Below, piece by piece: positions 13,901 through 25,900 of a stretch of 64,000 nucleotides of DNA. This stretch comes from Rhopalosiphum padi (Eukaryota; Arthropoda; Insecta; Hemiptera; Aphididae), in contig NC_083599.1 in assembly GCF_020882245.1 (NCBI RefSeq), positions 49,564,748 through 49,628,747 of the forward strand, written 5' to 3'. Each line of letters opens with the position of its first letter. Within the stretch, counting starts at the first letter, position 1. The notes beneath the pieces were generated by a model. It saw only the letters and a program-made list of their open reading frames with translations. It ran no database searches and had not been told where the DNA came from. The position numbers were made by a program, and so were the translations under genes.

Positions 13901-16900
13901 TCTCAAGGAAATAAAGGAATAAATGAGAGTGGTACATGCCAACCAGGAAATATTGAATCGGTATTTATTAATTTAAAAAAAATTATTGCAATATTTTACT
14001 TTTTATACTTCTAAATTTGTTTTCCTTTAAAATTCGAAAGAAATCAAAATCACAAGTTTTATTGCTTGAAATAAATCGATTAAATGACGAATTAAAGGGA
14101 TTGAAACGAGATCGGTGTCAAATTGAATTAGCTAAAAAAGTATTAAACATATCTGATGCCCTGTGTGCTGTAAGTTTTTTAACACAAAAGTCAATAATAG
14201 CGTAGAAGCACTAGTATAGGGTTTTCTATAACTGTGTATAGAATTGTGCAGGGCCAATAAATCTAGGCGACGGCCAAGAACCACAGTGTAGAGATCTGAC
14301 TACGGAGTATAATACATTATTGGCAGATCACAAGTGAGTTGATAAATACTATGTCTTAATTATATAATAATAATATACATACACAATATCAATAGTGTAT
14401 ACTATTTAAATCAAAATATCTACACAAATTATACATACGTATTATGCTGTACATACTTATCATGTATATTTTAATTAAAGAGAGAAAAAAATCAAAAAAT
14501 AATATTTGGTCATTAATCATTATTATTAATGTACCACATACAAACGTTTGCATTATTTTTCAATACATTTTTTCATGGCTTTGCGCCTGAATCATTTATT
14601 CAGGTATCGGTGCGGAGTGTATTCGGTGTGTTCGAGTTTTTAAATATCGGAACACAACATTTAAACAAACATTTGAGTGCTCATAACTGTTATTATTCGG
14701 GTTACTATGGGTATTCACTTGTACTTACACCTGTTTTCACAGGCGTTCAGTACTCCAAGAAAAACTTAATTCGAATACATAGTGTAGGTATCCTTTTTTT
14801 TTCTAATTTATAAGATAATTTTTAAGGTATTGCTTTAACTAATAAAACATAACTGTTAGACAATTGTAATAGCATAACGATAACTCTTAACAAATTATTA
14901 CACATAATATATATAAAAACAATCAACTTCCTCTGATGTATTTATATAGTATTTCTCGAGTGTATCTTGACATTCAGCAGGTAGGTACATAACATCAATA
15001 AATTATTACATTCGGAAAACAGTCTAATGGAAGGAGGCAGGTGGTTTATGTCAATTACTAAGGATAGTTTATGTTATATTATATTTATATTACAGTATAT
15101 TATAAACCTGATTAATGCCAACAAATGTGGGTATAACTTTAAGCCAACCATGGCGTAATGTAGAATGATGTGAATAGGTTTGTTAATTGTTAGAAAATGA
15201 AAATATATAATATATACAATAATATCATGACTATGTATTATCGATATTTTTTAACCACTATGTCAAACAAAACGGTATAACAGTACTTGAGTGTACTAAA
15301 TTTTTAAACTTTTTGACGAGAAACAAAATATGTTACTGACATAAATCTAGTAAAACAATAAATTAAGTAAAATGTTTTAATGGTTATATAATACATAACA
15401 ATATGAAAAAAAAATATAGTGCTTAAACCAGTGGTTCCCAAACTTTTTTTCCACGGTGCCTTTTTTTGGACCCAATTTAGCCACGGTGCCCTGCTGTGAA
15501 TAACACGAAAGACAGAACAAAAAATACTTATTGATAACCAATTTTACGTAGACCACGGTGCCTTTAGAAAGTGCTTGCGGTGCCCCTGGTACACAGTTTG
15601 GGAACCGCTGGCTTAAACCATTCTGATATATTTTTTTAATGAAAATTTAAAGTATGTATACGATTATTCTTTTTTTGATTACAACATAATATAACAAAAT
15701 CAATGTTGTCAACAATTTGTGTAGCGAATGAGTTTCAGCTGTTATTTTATTAGTTTTCCAAATTACTAAAAAAAGTGCTGATTTAGAATTTAATTTTTTT
15801 GACTGATTACAGCTTAATATATCAACTAGATAGATCAAATTAGCGTCCAATAACTAATCTTAATCAGTAAATAAAGCAAATGTTTCACTCTAAAATGCGA
15901 CGTCACAAACACAATATAATAACTCATCATTGTAAAACCAATATACTTCGCGCTCCTCTCAAAATCTAAAACCTTAATTTTTGATTTAATAAGAATAATA
16001 AAAAAATAGTCATATCTCAATTTATTGAGGCTACATTATACATTATATAAATAGTACCTATCTATGTATTGTGTTTATATTACCATAAATTGTTAAAAAA
16101 TTACAATATGAATCGACTTACAGAATACGTACCTACGTTAAATCACATTCATTTTCAGCAATAAATTATTAGAAATTACAAATCTGCGAAAAAAGCTTAA
16201 CGAAGCTCAGTGTAACTATAAGAACTATGAAGACCGTTTAAAAATATTGAAAACTCAGATCTGCCAGTTACAAAAACAATTGTTTGATTTCACTTCAGCA
16301 AAATCCCACGTAATATTATATTATTTACTATGGTTTTATAATATTATTGCGAGCATATTAATAACTCAATATTTATTCAGGATCCTGAATTGGCTTGTTC
16401 AAATGAAAAATACTTGATTGAAAGCTTGAGAAATCGTTTGCAAGATGCAACTAACGAAAAAACTAACATGCAGTTGGCACTCGATTTTCATCTGACCGAA
16501 CTCGAGGATAAAAAATCAAAGGTTATTTTCGGTTGCGATGTTTAAACTATAAAATTAACTATATACTTTGAACTAATATCATACAATTTTTGTTTTTGCT
16601 ATCATGTCAATGGGTTTTAGTTTTTGGCAGTTCTACAGACAAATCAAGAACAAAAATATCGCATTGAAAGTATTTGTAGGGAAAAAAATAAAATTGCCGA
16701 AGATTATGAAGCGGAGTTTAATCGAATGAATGTAAGATATCTATTATATATTGTTATGAATCATGCCTTGAATAATAATTATAAAGTTTTTATTTATAAA
16801 ATGTTTTTAAGGTAGTTAAACGAAACAACTACTTCCTAAGTTGAAATATTAAGCACTTATTCGTTATTAAATAAAAAGGAAGTAAAAAGTATACGAAACA

Positions 16901-19900
16901 CTCAGCTGTACAATATATAAGTATGGAGTGTATTTCGTCATTGAGTAGGTCACTGTAATAGGTGTGTTAAATTTTAATTCGATAGTAAATAATTGTATAA
17001 AAAAAACGATGCTAATTTTTTAAAAATTGTATTGAGTATAAAAAATGATAATTTAATTAATAGTGAAATATTAATAGTATCTACAGTTAATAATTTTTGA
17101 ATTACAACAAATCACTAACATTTTACGACGAGAAATCTAAATTTTAATATAACAAAAGGAAACACACATCAGCATAAAATCAATACATTCATCGCTCTGT
17201 ACAGTATCTAAAATAAAACTAATTAATATAAATAATAAATATTAAATATTAAAAGGATGCTAGTGCACGTGCTGACTTTGTTATAGAAACGTAGAACATA
17301 TAAAATTTAAGTTCAATAGAAATTCAGCGTACATATTAGACGCATTAATTAATTAGGTTATCAAGGTAAGAAAATCATCTGCATTTAAGCATAAGTGTTT
17401 TTACAATATTCTGTTTCTAAGCAATATTTGAGTATGTAAAATATTCCAAATTTAAAATGCTCACATTTCTCTTAATAAATAATCAATTACAAAGAAAATC
17501 CACAGTTTATATTCTTAAAACTTTGATTATAGATAAATTCACTCGAATATTCAGCTGATAATACAAAATTGGTTTGATTGAGTTCAAATTGTACATGTTT
17601 TACGTTTGTAAGATAGAGATAACACATTTACGGGTAACGTCTTATTAGGTAAATTAGATAATATGTTAATAACCCAAACATTGCAATCACTTTTAAACTA
17701 TAAACTATATTGTATTACAGTGTGGTTTATATACATCAGTAATGTTTTGGTAGGTAAGTGAAAACCCTTTGAAGTAATATGAACTGGGTTTTATCATAAA
17801 AAAATGCACTCATTCATTGTATTTGTATTATAGTTTAAATAATACCTGTATGGTATGATATTGGTTATTTGTACCTACTTGGGGTCTTCGGAAGTTACGA
17901 TAAAAGGAATATTATTAATATGTAAAATAAATATAGCTACTTAAATATAAGTACTTAAATAGGTTGCTACTAAAAAATGTATTATTTAAATTCAAAAATA
18001 AATAAAGGCAATTATATATTTTTTTCTACAGTATAATATGATCATAATAAAATTAGGAATTACAAATAAAACTAAGTATGTAGATATTGTAGTAACAATA
18101 TTATTTAATCTTTTTAATCCTATATCATCCAGACGATTTGATACTCTAAATAATGGGTGACTGTAATTAGTAAAGATTATTATGACAACGCTACAATTTG
18201 ATATAATCCTTTAGTATTTTGTTCGAAAAAAAAATCATAATTCTAACTTTCTATTCAACATTTTTTTTAAATTAAAAGCTTTAATATAATTAGTAATTAC
18301 GATTATAAATGGAGGGGAGGTATTTCTTCTTAAAAATTACAATAGGGTATTTTTTTTTATATTTTAAAATATCTGGGAACAAAAAAATAACACACAAGTA
18401 TTACATAAAAAAAAAACAAAAACTGTACAATGAGTATTTATAATATTTACAAGATTGATATTTCTTAGAAAAAATGATAAATGACAAACGAATTTTAAAA
18501 TTATAATTTTGTGTGATGTAAATGTGTCGTTACTTAAAATAATTCATATTTCTAATACTCAAACATTTCCGATATTTATTTATATTTATTTAAATTATAT
18601 TACTATGATATTATCATTTTTAATAAATAAACCATATTCGTAAGAATAAAAATGTTACACTTTATTATTTTAATAATTTCAAATGGTTATATTTTAAAAG
18701 TGTAACCAGTTAAAAATCTTAAACTATAATCTTGAAAACAATTATATATATATACATATTTTTTTTTTTTAATATTCGGTAGATAATTTACGCCCTAGTA
18801 TATAATATTCAGATACTTCTTGTTCAAATCATAACTTTCAAACTTTGTTTTCAAACTTTTCATAACTCTTCATGTTATGAAAAAAGCAAAATTTGGAAAT
18901 TTAAAAGTGTGAAAAACATAGTGTTTGTCGTTTTGTCTTAAACTTGTTGAAAACTAAAAAATAAGTTAAAGTTTTTAACGGAAATTTGTTCTTTGATTGT
19001 AAAATATTATTTATTATTAGTTTAAGTTAATATTTTTGGTAGATTTCTTTTGATTTATATTCATAATAAGAACTTAATGTATAAAAATAAGTGAACCCTA
19101 GTTTTAAAAAGTAATTAACAAGTTAATAACTTTTACAAGTTGTATGCTCTATAAAACGTAGCAAGAAACACTTAAATTTCGATTTAAAATTATACAAAAT
19201 AAATTAAATTCCATTTTGTTATTCTACTTTGTATTCCTTAAATTTAAACTTTTATAAATTTTAAATCATTTTTATTTAAAACAAGAAAACTCATATTTAA
19301 TTTAATATTAATTAGTACGTTTATATTATGGTGTGAAAACGATTTGAAATCCAAGAATACTCGCTGACTTATTAATAGTTCGATGTATTTCATTTACCAG
19401 TAAAATAAGAAGTAACTGTGGATCTAAAACAGTTTTAACACCATAATAAATATATATATATATATAATATATATTCCAGTTACTATTTAATATTCGATAT
19501 TTAACCATAACATTTAGTTGTGTTTTGAAATTTAATATCTTAACTGAATTGTTCGTTATTATGGGCAGCCGGTAGGTATCTAAATATTCTTAGAAAATTA
19601 AAAAGTTATTCTTTAATGTCATCGCAGGGATGACTGTAATGAATTTTGCAAAGTTAGGTATGATTTAATTAATAAACACTGACATTTATTTTATATTTTT
19701 TTTTCCTTTTGTGTAATAGTATATCTCTAGTTATACATAAATAATTATTGATGTAAATAATAAAGACTGTCAGGTCAATCAGTAATATATTTCTCTTGAA
19801 TAATTAGTCCAAAACCTTTGTACAACTATATATAAGTAGTGTATATGGTAGATAAAATGTACACTTAATTTTTATTGTAAATACCCAAATTGTATACAGG

Positions 19901-22900
19901 TGTAAATTACAATGACGTTGATTATTCAGTTTTTATTTCTTGAAATTATACTGTGTTTGTTAGTGCTTACTCATTATATACCAAACGTCTTAAAAGGATC
20001 CTATACTTGTTAGGAAAGTTCATCATGTCTTATTCTTGAAAATTTGGGTAATTTTCATTTACGTTTGAAAAAAAAATATGAAGATGTTCATCTGGCCATT
20101 CTCATTAATTGTTACTTTATAAATATTTAAACAAAAAATTGAATAAGATAATTTATTGTAATTTTTTTTTTAAAGTTTGTTATTAAATTGGTAATTATTA
20201 AATTGTATTAGATATTAACATATACAATTAGTTTATCTATTATGATTATATGAATAATAATAATAAAAAAGATTAAATACAACATACAGATTTTATATAA
20301 AATAAATTTCAAATAATTTCTGATAGGTAGATAATAATTTAAAATTTTAATTTTAAAGTTAAAATGCTGATACCTTTTATTATCAACAGAATAAATAATT
20401 TAAATATTATGAATTATAAATTGGATGAAAGTAGGTAACTTCTCTTCTGTGTACCTCATTTACGAGGAGTAAGTTATTGTAATGTACCTATGTGTTAAAT
20501 TTGAATTTAATAATAAATCATTAATACATCTATCGCAACCGAAAAACAATTCTGAGTAAAGAAGGTCTGCCAGCATATATTATTAAGTATATTTTATGAT
20601 AATATATTTGTATCGTTATTAAAGTAATTTAATTTACTATTAGTAAATACGGTAAATTAAATTATTGTTTTTAAATAAAATTGTATATACTACATATATC
20701 TATAATTATGTATGTAAAAAGTTTCAAGTACCCACGAATAATTTTTTAAAATTACAAAGAAAAAATAGTTCTGAAATTGTAATTTTCCGTTTCAATATCT
20801 TATTCCAAATTTTAACTTAAAGTATCTATTTTATAAAAAAAAAATTATGCTTATATGTATCTTTAATATTTTTAAATAGCTATAAAAAACATTTTGAAAA
20901 AATCTTTTGACATATTTTCCGGATTTTTTAACCAAATGAAAAATTTGGTATTATCATTTAGGTATAAAAAAATTATTATTTTTTTTTAAATGTCTATAAA
21001 TAGCTAAATAACATTTAAGAACTACACTCGACTGTTATTTATAATTGCAACAGTAATAACTTGTAATAACTAAACCTTGTAATACTTTTTCAAACCATAT
21101 TATGTTTGTAGATATAATGTATAATTAATAATAGACAAAATAATTTGAAAATTGTTTAGATTTTAACGTATTTTATAAAAATTTGGAATTAGTGAAAAAT
21201 TGTAGCTATGTATTTTCAATATTATTAAGTGGTATATTAAACACTTATGAAAAAGAAAGTTGTATTACATTTTCAAGATGATTTTTATTGAGCCAAAAAT
21301 GGTTAGTTGACATTTATAGGAAAAAAATATGTAAATAATACCTCAAAAAGTTTAAAATTTAAAGCATATTATGTAGGAAATACTAATATAAAAATGTGGT
21401 GAAAATTTCTGAAAATATTAAATTACAAAAATAAACTAAATAGATTCTTGTCGAATTAGGTACCTACCTACTTGGTTTGTGTTTTCTTTAATTTATTTTT
21501 CATTTATCTAAATTATGAAAAGTATTAGGATACAGTTTTTACTTTTAGCTACTCGATGTATCAGTTAGATTTAATTTTTTACCAAAATCCACCCTCAAAT
21601 TTAACAATCCAAACATAGTAAAATTATAATAAAACGCGATATTAGACAAAAAAAACATACACAATACACATCTTATACATCAATACATCCACCTCTCTGC
21701 TTAGAATTTAATACATGATAAACTTTATAATTTATTTAGTCATATAATTATATATGTATTCAAAATAAAATAAGTAAACCCCAACGAACAATCTATAACA
21801 TAAAAAAAATAATATTCTATTTTAATATAAATTTGACAATATACCGCTATGTAGATAAAATACAATAAGAAATACAATAATATGGAAATAATATTAAAAA
21901 ATAAAATTGTAAATGGAATATTATAATTCAACGACCTAGATAGTAAGTAACAAGGGATGTGTTCACGTGTCGTTCGCAAAATATGAATGTGAACGCGATG
22001 AACGCTCGTTTTCAAATGCGTACTTTCCAAACACAGATTAATATTAAATAAACAATGTACAGGCTATAAGCATAATTTAAATTTACATGTTGATATGAGA
22101 TTAATTCACATTTTAAAATATAATACTTGTTTTTGTAATATCGTTATCTAAGGAACATTTAAACTCAAGCCTTGAAGAGCTCGGGACATTACCTGGATTA
22201 TTAGCAACTGCGCAGCGGGATTTAGAAAAGGAGACATTGACTAGAATAGAATTGGAAAAGGAACGTGACAATCTTTTAAATGCAATTGAATTATTAGTAT
22301 GCATAAAAAACCTATATGGTTACTTTTAATTAATACAGGTTTACATGCTTATATTAGAAAGCAGCTTTGGCGAATGACGATAGAGAAGCCAAAGAAAAAA
22401 GACTCATATGTCTAGAAGAAGAAAACACGCAATTAAAGTAATTCAAAAATTAACTTATTGCAAGAAATATTAAAAATTTGATTTATTTAGGAAAAATTAT
22501 TTTAAAACCGTTTGTTGTAGTTATTAGAAACGGAGCGCCTCGATGAATGTATTAATTTTGCAATAATGTATATTTTCTTTAAAAGTAATTTTAATTTTGT
22601 GTCTGTCATTGTCTTTCATCAGTAAAAATTCAACTCTGCAAGAGTGGTTTATGGTAGTAAATCGGATAAAGTCGGTACCTTGAGAGAGAAAGGATCAACA
22701 TTTAAAAATTTAAAGCACTTTTCAAAATAATCGAGAAAAAAAAAAAAAAAAATTACGAATATTACGAATATTTACACACCAATTTTTAACAAAATCGATT
22801 TTGGTTTTTGGTTGTAATTAAAAAATTAATAACTATCGAATTTGTATTGTTAATTACAGATGTTTGTAATGTTCCCCAAATATGTATAATGGTATTTTTT

Positions 22901-25900
22901 GATATGGTTTAATTATTTTTAAAATATTTTGACTAGTTTTTTTTTTGTAGATAGAAATTTAAAATGTTTTATTTTTATTTTTGTATGGTAAAAATGACGT
23001 TGTTGAGATAATTAGCTTTGAATTGTAATGGAAAATTTCTCATTAATATTTAATTAGAATTAAAAAAAAAATTGCATGAAGTCTGAACATTTTTTTATGG
23101 ACAATTGAAGTTCAAATATTAATGATGTCGGATATTCAAACGTATAACAACGCGCGATTTATGCTTCAACAGTTTTGTTAGTAGTTAAAAAAATATTAAT
23201 CGTATAAACTTGAAACATTCCAGATTCTAATATAACTTAAATAAGTTATAGTTTCCAAAACAATAGTTTAATTGGTAATATAAAGTCATCAAATATTATA
23301 ACAATATAATATAATATTGTTTAAATTTATGATTTCAAGAAACACTGGTTAATAACCATAAAATAGATTACTTTGTTACTTTACTTGTCTATGTTCTTTA
23401 TAATTTTATTATTTCCTTGTTAATATCGAACAATTCAAACTGATCTGTAAACCCAATTTTGTACCTACTTTTTTTTACTATTCAAAAGTTTTTCAATAAT
23501 TTTAAAAAGTTTCCTAGTTTACCTATTTTTTGTGCATAATTGATAAGAAATGTTGTAATATAGTATTGAGTTACATTATTTACTATTAAAACGTTAAAAC
23601 ACTGTTAATGTATGTATTCTTTATGTTAAGTATTTTAATACTTTTATAATATTTACAATATTATGTCTTCTTAATCTAAGTAGTTAGAAAATATTTTAAA
23701 CACCGTATTATACGTATTTGTATTGAACAATCAAATGTATTTAAAAATTTAAAAAAACTAATCGTACTGATTTATTATTTAATTAATATAAATTAATTTC
23801 AGAATTAATATGTAACTAATTTTTAATTAATTTCATTTTTCAGTATACAATTAAGTAGATATTTCGTACAAAGTAGGTACAAATGATCATTAAGTCGCAA
23901 TTAATGTGATATTTTAATTTTTAAATTAGTAATTATTACCTATTAGTTAAAAAATTAATTTTATTATATACTTGTACAATTAAAAAAGTATTTAAAAATA
24001 TATTTGTTCTTAAACACTTAAAGGAAATTTTTAAAAGTTTTAAAATGAATTTCAAATATTTTCTGAATAAATTAATGTTTTATGTATTTAAATATTAACT
24101 GTAAAATCATTTTTATTAATATTGTACTACTTTATTTTTTTTAATCTATTATTATGGGTTATTTAAAAAAAATATAATATTAATATTTTTTCCAAGGGCT
24201 AAGATAATGACTCAGGAAGCTATTTTGGCGGAAAATAAACGACTATACATGGAAAGAACTCACTATTCGTTACAGTTGAAAGAGAACTTAGATCTTGTAA
24301 GAAAAGAAGCAGCTCTACAAGTGACGAAAACCAAAAATTTTTCTGAATGCCAGATATTAAAATATGTTGAATACATACAACAGTTAGAACAAAAGTTAGT
24401 CGAACACAGAGCAATATCGTGTTTAGAATTTCAAAAACGCGACCAAGTGAGTATATTGATTCTGAATATACGTGTATACTACCTATTGCATGAATATGAT
24501 TAATAATACAATTTTATTAATAAATTAAATATTTAGGTGAGGTGTTATATAACTATATGAGTTAATAATTAAATGTAAGGTAAAATATTGAATTGGTTAG
24601 ATCGGGAAAAGATAAGTCATCTAGTGGAAGTTTTTTTATAGTGAGATTTTTTTTAAAAGGAGAAAAGATTAGGCCTTTTCCTAAGTAGATAAAATTTTGG
24701 AATGCGTAATGAAAATTATCTGGGGGATTCCTTCTTTTTTTTATAAACAGTTAAGAATTAATTTTCACAGCATTTCATAAATCTTGAATAGTGATTACAG
24801 CAATATTGAGTGTCAATATAGAATAAAAATGTGTTATTCAATTTCTAATTTTTGTGTAACAGAGTTTATTGAATTTAAAAGATTATTATAAAGAGGCCTT
24901 AGTTCGACAATGAAAAGAAAGATAGGTATCTTTGTTTAACCCTAGAAAACATTACTGGCAAGAGAGCCTTTAGATTTTAAATTATTTATATGCATTCAAT
25001 CGGTGGTATTATGGTAGCGGTGAGGAGGTGTTTGATTACCACACGATAGGATTTTTCTTTTTTTTATTTGATATTTTTGAAAATAAGATTTTTTTCTTTA
25101 AAATATTTGATTACATTCTCTTAAGCGTCAACTCTGAGGGTGTATTCAATTTTATGCCATTTATATAGGATTCGTACAGAAATTATCCACGGAAAATTAA
25201 AGATCGAATTGTGTTGTAGGATGATTGATAATTGATAAAATCTTTAATTGATATTGATGGTGTCAGTGGTAACGGTGGAGTAGATGTATAGATTATTACC
25301 GACTTTGGGTTCGAGTGGGGAGGTAATGTCTATTTCCGTCGGTAGTTTTCCATTAATTTGGGAAAGTGGGCGTATTTGTTTATATAAATAAATCTAGTAT
25401 ATATAATTAGCTGTTTTTATTTCTGAGAAAATACCGGGTATATAGTTTTTTTTGTTTATGAAATTTTTTGAAACATATTTTTAAAAAAAAAACGATTTCA
25501 TGAAAAATATAACACTAGCTGTGAATGATAAAACAGATTGTAATATATAACCTATATATATATATTTATATAATTAAAAATAAAAATACATAGTTAATGT
25601 TCAATGGAATAATTTGTTTTATAAAATATAATATATGTATATACTATATACCTTCGCAGGCACGTATACAGGGGAGGTTTTGGGGTTTAACTTCCCCCCA
25701 GAAATAATTTTGACTAACGAGGAAAAAATTGTTTTATTATGTTGCGGCACAATTTGTATTGCTAAATGTTGTAAGCCTCCTGACATTTTTTTTTGTATAC
25801 GTGCCTGTACCTACGTCTTACTACTTTTGTTTATACTTATGCACTGCTAAATAAAACCGAAGTAGTCTATAGGGTGCCTCCAGATTTTTATAAAACGATT

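Noticed and set aside
14529..14813. 94-codon ATG ORF in intron 8
   Set aside because: It lies inside an intron, no domain is recognisable, and it overlaps a hairpin-rich island that looks like a repeat; kept only as a finding.
21740..22030. 96-codon reverse-strand ORF
   Set aside because: Only the first 30 residues have normal composition; the rest is Ile/Tyr/Phe runs from AT-rich intron sequence.
25305..25320. B-box-like gggttcgagtgg as a tRNA gene
   Set aside because: The last bases do not fit the B box, and no acceptor or anticodon stem can be drawn around it.
25635..25850. 71-codon + strand ORF with cysteines
   Set aside because: It is made of the inverted-repeat element at 25657-25807 and the start of the neighbouring repeat.
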